This document shows, in pieces, positions 1-13,170 of a DNA stretch of 64,000 bases. A program made the translations under genes and the position numbers. How positions within the stretch are numbered: position 1 is the first letter of the stretch; each line of letters begins with the position of its first letter. This DNA comes from Adiantum capillus-veneris (Eukaryota; Streptophyta; Polypodiopsida; Polypodiales; Pteridaceae), in the NCBI GenBank assembly GCA_014529385.2, contig CM043963.1:67569912-67633911 (forward strand), read 5' to 3'. The notes beneath the pieces were generated by a model. It was not told the DNA's origin, made no database searches, and was given only the letters and a program-made list of their open reading frames with translations.

Positions 1-1900
1 GTGAATTTTGTTGAGAATATAATGTACCCTTTTCTTTTAAAATCTGTAAGTTGATTCAAAATTTGAAAAAATAATGCCCTTCTGTATATATATTTCTGTA
101 AGTCTCAAGAACTTTAAATACCCTTCTGTTGAACTCACGTCATAAGTTACATTTTTATTGGGTGACCTCCCTGGGTATAAAATATACCCCACCGAGGTTC
201 ATGATGACCCCGACGGAGCCCATCGAGGTAATTGCCTTGGGGGGCCCACCAGGGATATAAAAATATCGGCGAGGCTTTTGTGGGTTACCAGGTTACCAAA
301 ATCGGCTAAAATATCCACATGTGAACAAGTAAACATGTGAATAAGATGTTAACGTGAGTTATTACGACAAAAATCCTAGTGATCACGTTAATATACAATC
401 CCTTGTCTTAAGCCCATACAATTGTGTTGATTCTCACTTCTTTGTCTTAGTGTAGGCAAGGGTCACATGTATCCTGTTGGTGTACAAAATGATGTAATTG
501 AGTCCTTCATCCTCTTCTCCTCTTTCTTGGTGAGTATCTGAGGTGCTTTGGATAAGAGCAATTTTTCACTTTGTCCTTCTCTTGCCCATGTATTAGGGAG
601 ATGACCAATAGAATGCATTTCTTATGTTACCCCCAGAATATGCTGTACAATAATCGAATGGTCCCAAATGTTTTGTGCAACATTTTTGAAGATGTACATT
701 GGATCGAAAAGATGATTAATCTTCAACTGTGCCAAATATGGAAGGTGAAAGAAAACGGAATACCTTGGATTCCTAGAGGTGGTGGACTCTCCATCCTATT
801 CCAATAAGCTTTCCAATCACCTATAGTCATTGGGGGTGGGGGAAATCCCTTTGATAAGGCTACATACTTGGCATAATTAGGTTGTAGGAAAGGGTGATGG
901 TTTTCATATACAACCTAGCTACTTGAGATGATCTGGTCTATTTGCTACAAATGATGGTCCACATTTTGGGCATGCATGATATTCAAAAGTTCTTAAACCT
1001 TGTAATAATGTAAAATAACACAATTAACAATTGCACATATATATGGAATATATTACGCATGCCATGAGCATAATTAAACATTCTCGAGACTAAGAAACTA
1101 ACTTGAGCACTCGGAATATCCTGAATAGTCATGCCTATCCACATGAGAATTCCGTTGACCTCCGTATCATGCATTCAAATCTGGCAAGATACATCATACA
1201 CTTAGATACCATGCCATAGAATATGTAGCTCATCAATAAAAGGCTTGAGATATACATCCATGTTCTAAATATATTTAAAAAGGGAGTTTATACATCAAAT
1301 TTTGAAAAAAAAAATATAGATTTAAATATGAAAGGATACATTACATTCATTAAAACATTCATAGATAAGGGATTTCAAAATAGGCCTTAAATGCACGCGA
1401 TGATATACTAGATTTCATACAGTGAACCCCTCGAGTTCTCGGATGAATAGACTAGAAGGAGAATCATATCTATTCTCAACAACAAGAGGTCTCATATTCA
1501 ATGGTTGGGCTACAAGGGAAGCAATGGCTGAACGTAATGAAAAATGTTTTCTCCTTGGTAGTGTCCATAATTGTTGGTTGTAAGAATGCACACATAAAGC
1601 TTAAAGAAGAAGGATAAGCTCAAGAGCACACAACACAGGAAGTAGTATTGATAAGTGTTCAAGTACAATGATGAGTTAGCCCTATAATAATAGACGTATA
1701 CACAATGCACGTGGGGAAAAACCTCCTAGTAAGGGAAAAAGTGCCATGATGGTCCTAAGTGTGTTCACACACATCACTACCTATAAATGGAAACAAATCC
1801 CTCCCCCCCTGGGAGTGATGGTGTGAATGAGAGCTAGCACTCATGTATGGGGAAGTGCCATGTCCTATGTACATCAATCCACAAAGGGAAGCAATCCCAA
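1..1900. other. Intergenic, no recognised gene
   Basis: Only short frames without family motifs are present on either strand. A small inverted repeat (GGGTATA, three A, TATACCC) lies near 174-191. I see no LTR ends, RNA gene or coding signal that I can support. Confidence 0.6.
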
Positions 1901-1904
1901 AGCA

Positions 1905-2960
1905 TTACGAAAACCTCAAACTTCTCGCAAGAAAGAATCTTTGTGAAAAGATCAACAAGGTTGTCTTGTGTTGGCAGGCCAAGCTGATCTCTCCCACTGA
2001 GATTCTCTCCCTACCATAGTGATAATGCACCTCAGTGTGCTTTGTGCGAGCATGAAAAATTGGGTTTTTCGCATCTGTCACTGTGCTTTGATTATGAGTG
2101 AAGACAGTGGTGGTAGAATCCATTATCAAGTCAATCATAAGCGGTCTGAGCCAAACACACTCAATTGTAGCTTTGAAATCTCCCATGTACTTAGCTTCAC
2201 AACTACATGTGTCCATAGTAGGCTACTTCTTACTCAATCAAGATATGCATGAGCTATTGAGCATGAAACAAAAACCACTTGTGGATACTCTTATGTCATA
2301 GCAACTAGCCCAATAAGAGTCCGAAAACGTCTGTAAATCTGGTGACAATGATTCTCCCATGGGATAAAATAACCCAAGATGTATGGTGCCACTCAAGTAG
2401 CGAGAGATCCCTTTAACTACCTTTCCTTCCAATGCTAAGACCTATGCATAAACCCGCTCAGTTTTGAGAAAAAAAAATATCAAGCCTCGTAATGCATACA
2501 TAAATGAGGCATCCAATAGCTGTCTGATAGAGTGTGACATCAAAATGATCTCTAGCATCATGAAAACTAAGCTTTAAACCTATCTCTATAGGAGTAGTAA
2601 TAGGCTTGTAGTCCTCAAGACGGAATCTACATAACAAAGTCTCAATATGCTATATTTGACATAAAGCAATACCTCCATCAAACTTCTTAAACTGTATCCC
2701 CAAATAATGATGCAAATGTCCCATATTTGACATCTCAAAGAGGCATGCAAATCAGCTTTAAAATCAACAATATGACTCTCATTTGGTCCTATGAGCAGCA
2801 TGTCATCGACATAGAGAGCAATGATTAGATGTACATCATCCGCATGTTTTACATACAAAGTACTCTTAGTTGGACTATTCCGGTTGAAAACCATGTGTAG
2901 TCAAAGATGCATGAATCTTATCATACCAAGCTCATGGAGCTTGCTTTATATCCTACAAAG
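1905..2960 (-). pseudogene. Ty1/copia reverse transcriptase and RNase H remnant
   Basis: Read on the minus strand, three broken frames follow copia pol order. Near 2950 a stop-containing version of the KQAPRAWY motif is visible, then the RT catalytic motif YVDDMLLIG (about 2800), then the RNase H pieces YLSGTIHLGL and STSGFCFML (2240-2430), and finally the C-terminal stretch with EAKYM, KNPIFHARTKHTEVHYH (1905-2216). Stops and frame changes separate the pieces, so no product is possible. The upstream half of RT is missing. It lies on the same strand as, and in the correct order after, the copia gag-integrase block at 4343-6960, which lacks RT, so the two may be halves of one disrupted element. 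That link is inference; identity as copia pol is firm. Confidence 0.85.
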
Positions 2961-3571
2961 CCTTTTTTAACTTTCACACTTTGTTTTCCGGCCTTTTTTG
3001 AACAAAACCATGAGGCTGCATTACATTGAGGCATGCTTTTTTCTTGCGCAAGAACCCTCCCTTAGTTTGTCACACTCAAGCATTTCACATTCACCAAGAT
3101 TAATTTTCCACTAGTTAAGTACTTTTCCCACTTGTTTTTTTAAAAGAATTTTTCCTTTTTTCCAATAGAAAAAGACATAAAATTTATTAAATATATTTAT
3201 TAGTCTAGAGATAGCAATTCCTTTACTTTCTCTTATTTATTTTATACTCTCATATTTTTATAAGTATTTTCTTAAATCTTTTTTGTTCTCATTTGTGTAT
3301 ATCATAATATTCTTTCCATATTTTTCTAAAATCTAGCTCAATAGCTGCTGCTATTTCCTCCTATTAATATATTTGCAAATGATGCACACATTTAAGTTCT
3401 TATAAATCTTAGTCAATGCTCTATGAGAGAGCCACATGCACATGGAGGAGCCCATTCTTGGCTTAAGGAAAACCAAGCCAAGAGGGGGCCACCATAAGAC
3501 TTTGGGGCTGGAAAAAGCCACCCGATTATGGTGAGTTTTTTGCGCATGCTTCCACTCAGAATTCTTGAAAG
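2961..3571. other. AT-rich spacer, no gene seen
   Basis: T-rich, low-complexity sequence from about 3120 to 3350 followed by ordinary spacer. No motif was recognised. If the copia pieces on either side are one element, this is part of what separates them. Confidence 0.5.
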
Positions 3572-4090
3572 TTGTCTTCACAAAAAAATGTGGCTCGTGA
3601 GCTTAGCTTTCTGGGCATAACAAATAAGAAAGGAGACAGAAAATGGTTTCACATGGAAATCCAAAAGCCCTTAGAAGATGTGGTTGAAGAGGAGGAAGAA
3701 AGTGAGGAAGAGGAGTCCAGAGAGAGTTCTAGCTCTGAAGATGTCTCTGACAGTAACACTGAAAGTGAGGATGAAGCGAATGTGGCCTACTTACTTCTTG
3801 ATGAAGACAGCTCAAAAGAAGTCTCATGTGTGGATCACGTTGAGGAGGAAGAAGGGTTCTCTAGTCCTTATGAGCAAATTGAAGAAGTGATGTAACCAAA
3901 AATGGAGCCAAATATTAAACAAGAAATGATAGACAATATGCTTTGTTTGGATTTGACAAAAGGGAAAAAGAAGTGATCTGACGCAACTTCCATTGTTGTC
4001 AAATAAGATGATGCGAGCGATGTTGATGTTGAGACCGGGGAAGAGAGTCAATGCTTGGCACGCCTGCACCAATTTAGCAAGGGCGTGCAG
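3572..4090 (+). pseudogene. Tat-like gypsy protease-RT linker fragment
   Basis: The 107-codon frame is acidic and serine-rich. Its order of features matches the linker after the protease of the Tat-like element further right in this window (47293-47560, opposite strand): a basic stretch, a K-LED motif, a run of Glu/Asp, Ser/Asp/Glu repeats, then DEANVAYLLLDE here against DEDADVAFLLMDK there. After the stop at 3893-3895 the reading continues as further acidic, broken sequence to about 4090. No catalytic domain is left. It is a fragment of a related but diverged gypsy element on the plus strand, recognised only by comparison within the window. Confidence 0.6.
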
Positions 4091-4342
4091 TGTAGTATTA
4101 AAAATGGTTTTTAAGATAAAAATTAAAAATCAAAAAATATGTTAAAAACACAATAAATCAAAAACAATTTTATATAACCTTTAAATATTGAGATCAAATA
4201 TGTGAATTAGATAGAAATAAAATAAAATAAAGATAGAAGTATGAAATATTAATATATAATGAAAAAAATAACACAATAAAATTGGAGTACGACTAGACAG
4301 AGGTGCATCCAATTTACTGTCACACAAAGTGTGCACCAGCCA

Positions 4343-5722
4343 TTATGGCATACCTCTAGCCTGCTCATTTTTAGCCCTTTCCACATCAAGTACATCATGT
4401 ACATCTCCATCAGTAATAGGCTGATCTACAACATTTTCAGAAACCCCCATAGGCTGTACATTTGGCTCATTGGAACTTACATTCGTATTTCCACCACTGA
4501 AAAGAGGCAACAAAGTGTCATAAATGTCCTGTGAGCTTACATTACTGTCTATAGTACATGACAACAAGGGCTGAACAGAATCTTCCACAAACACTACATC
4601 CTGTGAAACCAGAATACGCTTCGTTTGCGGATGATATAACCTGTAACCTTTGCTTTCAGCACTATAACCAACAAAAATACATTTGACAGCCTTATCATCC
4701 AATTTTCTGCGTTGTGTTTGTGGCACCAAAGCATATGCCAAACAGTCAAAAACACGCATGTGCTCAGTAGAAGGCTTTCTATCATGCCATGCTTCATATG
4801 GAGTAATAGACTGCAAAGCTTTCGTAGGACACCTGTTAAGTACATAAGTGGCACACATGATGGCCTCAAGCCAAAAAGAATGCGGCAAAGCTTGACTTTT
4901 GACCATACATCGTGCCCTTTTCGTCAGTGACCTGATTTTCCTCTTAGCAACACCATTTTGCTGAGGTGTATAAGGCACTGTACATTGTTGTTTTATCCCA
5001 CGACTAGCCAGAAATGCATTAAATTCATGAGACATATACTCCCCCCCTCGATTGGAACGGAGGGTGCCCATAGTACATTTCGAGACATTTTCAGCCATAG
5101 CCAGAAATTGTTTGAAGCACATAAAAACTTCGGACTTCGCTTTAAGCAGAAATACCCATGCATGCCTGGAGTAATCATCAATCAAAGTCACAAAGTACAT
5201 GTAATTGCCCAAGGACGGAGTTTGCATGGGCCCACAAACATCACTATGCACAAGCTGCAACCTGCATGTTGCCTGAACTGAACCATCCTTTGGAAACTTA
5301 GAACGCTGCATCTTACCCAAAATACAGCATTCACAAACATGTTTGACAGGTGCTTCAAGAGGCGGCAAAGAAGCAACCATATCAGATTTCTGCAAACGTA
5401 GCAAACTGAAAAAAATCACATGACCAAAACGTGCATGCCAAAGTTTTGCATCTGAAATAGCCCTTGAATCTGCAACAACATTTGCAAAATTTTGTCCACA
5501 CTTTTCATACAAAGTGAGCTTATACAGCCCATGGCACAAAAGGCTAGATGCAACAATTTCATCACCAAAACTGAGATCATGAACTGTACATCTGTCATCC
5601 ACAAATTTGACTACAAGTCCAATTCTAGCAAGTGCGGATAGAGACAAGAGATTCTTCTTGATCCCAGGTAAATAAAGTGCATCAACAAGTGTGAAGGAAC
5701 TGCCATTTGCAGCAGTAAGCAC
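4343..5722 (-). pseudogene. Ty1/copia integrase with mutated catalytic residues
   Basis: An open frame of 459 codons begins inside the protease-integrase junction (LYLPGIKKNLLS). It contains the GAG-pre-integrase HHCC zinc finger (H96, H101, C130, C133) and the integrase core. The first catalytic Asp is present (VHSD161VCGP). The second position reads LRSN224RGGEY, where the family has Asp, and the third reads NGVAK260RKIR, where the family has Glu. Spacing (35 residues between the last two) confirms these are the catalytic sites. The C-terminal FVGYSAESKGYRLY block is intact. A single stop at 5738-5740 separates it from gag-protease. RT and RNase H do not follow. The integrase would be inactive even if translated. 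Confidence 0.9.
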
Positions 5723-5737
5723 AATCTTTCCAACTCC

Positions 5738-6960
5738 CTAAACTGGATAAGAGGCATTGTTGGCACAAGTGACAGAATTCCCATGAGGGACAGACTCGAG
5801 AGAGATGAACAATTCACGATGTGAGGTAATGTGCGTTGTAGCACCACTGTCAAAATACCAGACATGTGAATCTACAGCAACTGACAAGCATGCATCATGG
5901 ATAGCAGGATTGTAAGTGCACTCTGCGCTAAAAGCCCATTTTTCATCAACATCAGCATCACAATCTCCTTTCACAGAAGACTCAACAATGGCTGCATTTG
6001 TAGTGGAACCCGCATTTGCAGTGGAACCACCCTCTTTCTTCCTAGCCTCTTTGGCCTTTAACTTAGGACACGACTTGATCAAGTGATCATTAGCTTTACA
6101 ATAACGGCAACGCATCTTCTTTTTGACCTTATCATCATAATTTCCAAACGAAGTGTTGCCAGCAGAAGCATTAGGAACAAAAGTTTTGCCACTCGCAGCA
6201 GAACCATAAGAAGTGGTTGCATTGCTATTACCACCCTTTCTTTGAGAAGCAATAAAGGCCTGTTCAACTGCACGCTGTCTAGTCCGGTTTTTTCTGGACA
6301 GTGACTCTTGCAACAGCAATGTGCATAATGCATCAAACTTGACAACTTCTGGATTTGCTTGGGTCATAAGTCTCCAAGTACTAGCAAAAGTATGGTACGA
6401 ATCTGGTAAGGCATCAAGAACAGTCTGCACAAGGGAACTGTCTGAAATGACTTCTCCTATAGAAATAAGTTGCTCATTGATATCCTTGACACTAGCAAGG
6501 AAAGTGTCCATATCATCTTCCTCATGCATAATCTTCGACTCCAGCTCTTACGCAGCAAAGCAATTTTAGCCTCATTGCGACTTGCATAAAGACCAGCCAA
6601 AATATCCGAAGTCTGTTTTGTAGATTTTGCTGAACGGATGTGAGGAACAATTGTGTGCTTCACAAACAACACAATCAATGCATGAGCCTGCGCATCCTTA
6701 ACATCCCAACTAGCTTGTTCTGCCGTAGGCAAAACAACTCTAACAGTTGCAATCCTTGCAGCAAGACCTGCAGCATCCTCTACGTCGCCTACATCCTGAG
6801 AACCAGGACGTACATCAATGCCCTGCACAATATTCTAGACGCTCTTTGACACAAGAACGTGTTGCATCATATAAGCCCACATAGGGTAGTTGTCCCCATC
6901 CAACCTGTCCTCAGCAGAAAACATCTTGAGCATATCTGTGTTGTTGTTGTCAGCGGGGGC
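5738..6960 (-). pseudogene. Ty1/copia gag and aspartic protease
   Basis: The main frame (6529 to 5738) carries copia gag with a CX2CX4HX4C zinc knuckle (CRYCKANDHLIKSC) and then the retropepsin active-site motif YFDSGATTHIT. The N-terminal gag part continues upstream in another frame (about 6540-6828) and reaches the DNYPMWAYMM motif near 6880, typical of the start of copia gag. A frameshift near 6530 and a stop near 6838 break it. Gag packages the RNA, and the protease would cut the polyprotein. With the integrase block this is a copia element damaged by only a few lesions, yet lacking a recognisable LTR, primer-binding site, RT and RNase H nearby. Confidence 0.85.
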
Positions 6961-9229
6961 ATAGGCATAAGGAAAGGAGGAGCACTTGGGACAAGCATAG
7001 GGAGTTCTTTAGGAGGTATGTAGGTGAAGCTAGAAGTGCTAGTACCTCCATCAACCCTTGTGGATATGGGTACTCCCAAAAAGGTAAAGTCCTTTATGTT
7101 AGTTCCTACACTTGGTTCCACTCTAGTCAAACTTATCTAGGAAAACATAGTCCTATACACTTCCACATAAGTATTGGCAAAGACATATAATACGTCTTTC
7201 ATGATGGTATGCTTATGAAAATAATCCCTCAGATAGAGGAATTTTGTACGTGCATCATCTCACTTATACAAGACCTTGGTGACATCATCTAAGAGGAATT
7301 TTTGACTCCAAATAGAATTTATCAGCCATAATCTTAGTTGTTCTGGTAGTGGGACTCTTCTTCTAAGATTCTTAACTCTTTAGGCATTGCATTGCCCATA
7401 TTGTCTATGTCCTCAGGGTTCTTTACAATGAGGGACATGATCACATCCCTACCCATGTAGCAATCTCCTTGGTATTTAACCCATGGTGTTGGATCATAGT
7501 CTCAGGGATGATTCTCGACCTTGATGGAATAACGGTTAATAAAATCCTTGTACATCTTGGCATCATGACTGTTCACCATGAGGTAATGCATTGTATTCAA
7601 GCTGAGGTGCCCGTCCTAACGCGATCGCAGAAACCCATTGCTGGCGGATAACCTTTAGATAGTTGACTAGGCTTATAAGGGAAATCCAATGGACGACACC
7701 CCGAGCTTGCACCAAATCCATGGGGTACGAGCCAGAGAGAACGTAACCCAGTTCTACCTCGCATACGGAAACATGGTCACCTAAACAGTCATCTAATTCT
7801 CATCAACACTTTCAACCCCGCTCCGAATGCGGTGGGAAAGTGGAGATACTTCACCTTGGTTAAAGGTATGGTGCTTTTTCCCCGGTCTTTCATAGGCACA
7901 GTCACCATACTCCCCCCTAAGATGAGGGACTTAACCATGAGAGAAGATCTAAAGAAATCCTAACTTGTTGTTGGAAAGCACCGACTTATTGGATCCACCC
8001 GGCACTATGGAAGTGGTGTCACAGGACAACCAAATCCCCCACTTTCTACCCCACACTCACCCATAACTTAGCTAATTACTACCATATTTTTAGGACACTT
8101 AAAAAAATTGGTTCCTTTACTTTAATTTTTGAAAAATGTGATTTAAAATAGCCCTTCAAACAATGGAAGACAACATTTATCTTTGTCTATCATTTCAAGA
8201 AAACCTTTAAAAAGGGGGGAAAACATCAATTTTTTGTATTTACAAACGGGACCTCCCTCTTTGAAAAGAGTGGTCCACAAGCTTAGAAAAGCTAACATCA
8301 TTCAAAATCTTAGAAAACCAATTGTCCAGCCTATAGTTGGATTATTCAATCCCATGCTTGGGCCCGTTGAGACGGCTACCAAGACTTAACAAAAAGACAC
8401 AAAGGGACCCCCACCTAGCTAAATGTGATCCAATTCTTGCTGAGCATGGCTAAGGAAGTAAAGAGCTCCCAACCGATCACTCACGTTGAATGCCTTGAGA
8501 GTTGTGAGTGCCTAACTTTCGTTCATCAGGGGCATCCATTTGGAGACCAACATGATTCGATTAAAATTGACTTGATGGTTTAGTATCATAATAAAAGATA
8601 ATTCCTAAAAAGGAGGATTTACTAAATATATTCTTTTCAACTTGAAATGCTATGAGGCAAATACCGTATCTCATTTGGTTTGAGAACCAAGTTTTCATAA
8701 TCAGTGTTTTCTTTTCAGGTAAAAATAGAACTAGGGTCTTGTATGCAAATGTAAAAACTTAAAGAAACTTGCTCCTAAGGAGCCAACCTGGAGGGGTTCT
8801 TCTTCCATCATTGTCGAGGGATCCTCAACCCTCATAAGGGGATTTTGACTTGGTCTAGTCTGGTTATAGGCTAACCCACTACGAGTTCGCTTCAGGACCA
8901 TCTCAGCTAAATTAAAACTTTTAGAAAAGACTAAGCGATGTGAGAACACTTTTGCTTATTGTACTGTCAAAAGCCAATCTTAGAGGTTAAAAATTTGAGT
9001 AAAATATACCTTAAAATTTTAATCATATTGAGTTTAACTTGAAGATACACTATCTCTCTTACTCAACTAGTTTTGTCTCCTTCTCTTTCTAGATTTTTAA
9101 GGACTTAGAATTTTATTTTTCACATTTTAGTTCGGTAGTATGTTAAGAAACATGGGAAGGGGGGGGGACCTCTATCTTAGAGGGAATTTCCTAGTTTAAT
9201 TTAGAGATACATTATCTCTCTAAGAATAG
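6961..9229. other. Intergenic, no recognised gene
   Basis: No family motif was recognised in any frame. The part next to 6961 may be untranslated leader of the copia element, but I found no match to an initiator-Met primer-binding site or paired LTR. A run of eight or more G lies near 9160. Confidence 0.5.
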
Positions 9230-10700
9230 CAAGAAAATAGAGAATTTACATCTTCTCTCTAGCTTTACCATGCACATAGAAATCAAACCCCAAATCTTGC
9301 ACCTTCTCTCTAGCTTTACCATGCATACAGAGATCAAACCCTAAATCTAACATGATAACAACATAAAATTACATGAGATCCACCTTTGCACCAGAGGATT
9401 CATCAAATGAATTTAGTTACTATCCTATCTCTCTAGAAATAACTAAAAAACAGGATTTTTATACCTTCTCTCTAACTTTACCATGCATACATAGACCAAA
9501 CCCTAAATCTAACATGATAACAACATAAAATTACATAAGATCCACCTCTGCACTAGAGGGATTAAATGAATTTAGCTCATATCTTATCTCTCTAGATATA
9601 GCAAAAAAATAGAGTTTTTATACCTTCTCTCTAACTTTACCATGCATATAGAGATCAAACCCTAAATCTAACATAATATCAACATAAAATTACATAGTAT
9701 CAACCTCTTCACTAGAGTGATTCATAAAATGAATCTAGCTACTACCCTATCTCTCTAGATATAGCTAAAAAATAGGAATTTTATACCTTCTCTCTAATTT
9801 ACCATGCATATAGAGATCATACCCTAAATCTAACATGATATAAAAATAAAATTACATAAGAACAACCTTTGAACTAGAGTAAAAAATATGAATTTTACAC
9901 CTTCTTTCTAGCTTTACCATGCATACAGAGATCAAACCCTAAATTGAACATGATAGCAACATAAAATTACATAAGATCAACCTCTGCACTAGAGTGATTC
10001 ATCAAATGAATTTAGCTACTACCCTATCTCTCTAGAAATAGCTAAAAATAGGATTTTTACATCTTCTTTCTAGCTTTACGATGGATACAGAGATCAAACC
10101 CTAAATATAACATGATATCAACATAAAATTACATAATATAAACCTCTACAAGAGAGGTATTCATCAAATAAACTTAGCTACTACCATATCTCTCTAGAAG
10201 TATCTAAAAAATAGGTTTTTATACCTTCTCTCTAAATTTACCATGCATACAAGGACCAAACCCTAAATCTAACATAATAGCAACATAAAATTACATATTA
10301 TCAACCTGTGCACCAGAGGGATTCATCAAATAAGTTAAGCTACTGCCCTATCTCTCTAGAAATAGTAAAAAAGATAGGATTACTACACCTTCTCTCTAAC
10401 TTTACCATGCATACAGAGAACAACCCTAAATCAAACATGATAATAACATAAAATTACATAATATAAACCTCTACAGTAGAGGGATTCATCAAATAAATTT
10501 AGCTACTACCATATCTCTCTAAAAATATCTAAAAAATAGGTTTATACCTTCTCTCTAGGTTTACCATGCATAAAGAGAACAAAATCTAAATAACACATGA
10601 TAATAACAAAAAATACATACGATCCACCTCTATACAAGAGTGATTCATCAATTTAATTGAACCCCTATCCTATCTCTCTAGAAATAGCTCAAAAATAGAA
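9230..10700. repeat. Tandem satellite of about 160 bp
   Basis: The motif CTTCTCTCTAnnTTTACCATGCAT recurs at 9303, 9465, 9624, 9787, 9901, 10063, 10225, 10389 and 10548, giving steps of 159-165 bp and one shortened unit of 114 bp. A partial unit precedes 9303. Each unit also carries a copy of CAAACCCTAAAT (altered in a few), ACATAAAATTACAT and CTATCTCTCTAGA. Units differ by scattered substitutions and small indels, so the array is old. No coding frame is present. The AAACCCTAA core equals the plant telo-box, but the array is not telomeric. Confidence 0.93.
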
Positions 10701-11040
10701 ATAAACTACTTTTTTAGCACTTTTCTCTAAATAATTCTTAATAGAGTCATAATTAAATTAAAACTATATACCATATTGAACCCTTTTTTAAGATCTTGTA
10801 AAAAAAGAATCTCTGTACTTACCCTATCTCTCTAGAAAACCTATAAAAATAGAGAAAAATTTACTTTTTAAACACTTTTCTCTCAATAACTCTTAATAGG
10901 GTCCTAATTAAAATTGATATTATTGAATTATAATCCCTAATGAACCTCTATTCAAGATCCTTTAGGTGAATAATCTCTGCACGTATCCTATCTCTCTAAA
11001 AAGAGTCAAAAATCACTAAAAACCATCTCTCTCTAGATTT
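10701..11040. repeat. Second, diverged tandem repeat of about 150 bp
   Basis: Right of the 160-bp array the motif TTTTCTCTnAATAAnTCTTAATAG occurs at about 10727 and 10876, followed each time by an ATTAAA-rich stretch and CCTATCTCTCTA. It shares the CTATCTCTCTAGA box with the main satellite but not the TTTACCATGCAT box, so it is a diverged edge or a second family. Confidence 0.65.
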
Positions 11041-11201
11041 AAGAGGGGGTAAGGGTATAGGTGAAGGGGGGAAGCTTGCATATAGAGAATTACAATAAAA
11101 GACCAGAAAGTGAATTCTCATTGATTATGATTGCATGAGGTTAAGCATAAAACCTAATTACCTCTCTCTAGGATTAGAATAAATCCCTAGAAATGGAGGA
11201 A

Positions 11202-11216
11202 TTAGGGTTAGGGTTA
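11202..11216 (+). repeat. Short TTAGGG run
   Basis: Two TTAGGG units followed by TTAG. This is the vertebrate-type unit rather than the common plant TTTAGGG, and is too short to be a telomere tract. It is probably chance or a relic. Confidence 0.5.
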
Positions 11217-12206
<990 letters not shown>

Positions 12207-12841
12207 TTGGTCTGCACGAATGTTGTGAGTGCTGATGACGGGATGAGCGGGGCAACAGTTTGATTCGTGCAACTGTTGCAGCATAGCTCGGATGCTGCGT
12301 GCTCCCTCTCTCTCTCTCTGTCCGTATGCTTTGTCTCTTGATAGTGCCCGATGGGAAGTGGCAAGGGCAGGAGGTGCGGAGGTGGTCAGGGCATGCATCG
12401 TGATGCAGCGCAAGGCAGCAGAAGGATAAACAATTGCAGGGGTCTCGGCCACAAGTTGTAGAGGATGTAGGGGCGAGGGCATGCACATGGGAGAGGTTGC
12501 AGGCTAGGAACTCAAGCGGAAAGGGGAGACGTGAACAAACATCGCAATGGAGGCATTGGGGCAGCTGTTGACGAAGCTTGTTGCAAGGGACATTGTGGGG
12601 GCATTGAGGGAGCTCGTGAAGAGAGTTTTCCTTTATAGGTGGCTGGTGGCGGGTCCAGCAGTGGGAGATGGAGATCGGCCAGTGGTCAAAGGTCGTAGCA
12701 ACCCCATGCAGAGAGGGAGAGATAGAAAACAGACGACTTGGCGTGTGCATCGCATCCAGCTCAGAGATTGGATTCAATAGTTAAGGTCTACGCGAATCTG
12801 GGAAACAAATTAATTAATGAAATGGATTCGACCTAGTATGA

Positions 12842-13050
12842 AATGGAAAGGTACAATGAGCCCTACAATAACCCACCATAGCAAGAGAAGGAGAAGAAGA
12901 AGAAGAAGAAGAAGAGGATTTTAACGTTATAGGAAACTATCCCAAGAGACCTCAAAGACCTATCTGATGAGAGTTGAACTCAACACCTTTTATTCAAGAG
13001 GAAAATGGCATAACCAATCTACCACACTTGGGTGATAAAAAGGTTATACC
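12842..13050 (-). mobile_element. tRNA-derived SINE-like element
   Basis: On the minus strand a box-A-like sequence (TGTGGTAGATTGGTTA, plus coordinates 13011-13026) lies about 35 nt before a box-B-like sequence (GAGTTCAACTC, 12971-12981). That is the spacing of an internal RNA polymerase III promoter in a tRNA. It is followed by a unique body containing GATAGTTTCCTATAACG and a CTT run. The body occurs again just upstream without the tRNA-like head (13065-13170). The head is too diverged to fold as a working tRNA. Plant SINEs have this head-plus-body design, but I cannot name the family. Confidence 0.55.
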
Positions 13051-13064
13051 ATTTTCTTACAATG

Positions 13065-13170
13065 GAATGGTACAATGAGCCCTACAATAACCCACCATAG
13101 CAAGAGAAGGAGAAGAAGAAGAAGAAGAAGAAGAAGAAGATTTTAACGTTATAGGAAACTATCCCAAGAG
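13065..13170 (-). repeat. Second copy of the SINE-like body
   Basis: About 105 bp nearly identical to 12846-12951: GTACAATGAGCCCTAC, a GAA run that is three bases longer here, then TTTTAACGTTATAGGAAAC. The offset between copies is about 220 bp. It lacks the tRNA-like head, so it is either a truncated insertion or the product of a local duplication. Confidence 0.85.

Noticed and set aside
9230..10700. CRISPR-like array
   Set aside because: Units are contiguous 160-bp tandem repeats without unique spacers, in a plant nuclear context.
11202..11216. Interstitial telomere repeat
   Set aside because: Only two and a half TTAGGG units; too short to claim a telomeric origin.
12971..13026. Functional tRNA gene
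   Set aside because: Box A-like and box B-like motifs only; acceptor and anticodon stems do not pair by eye.
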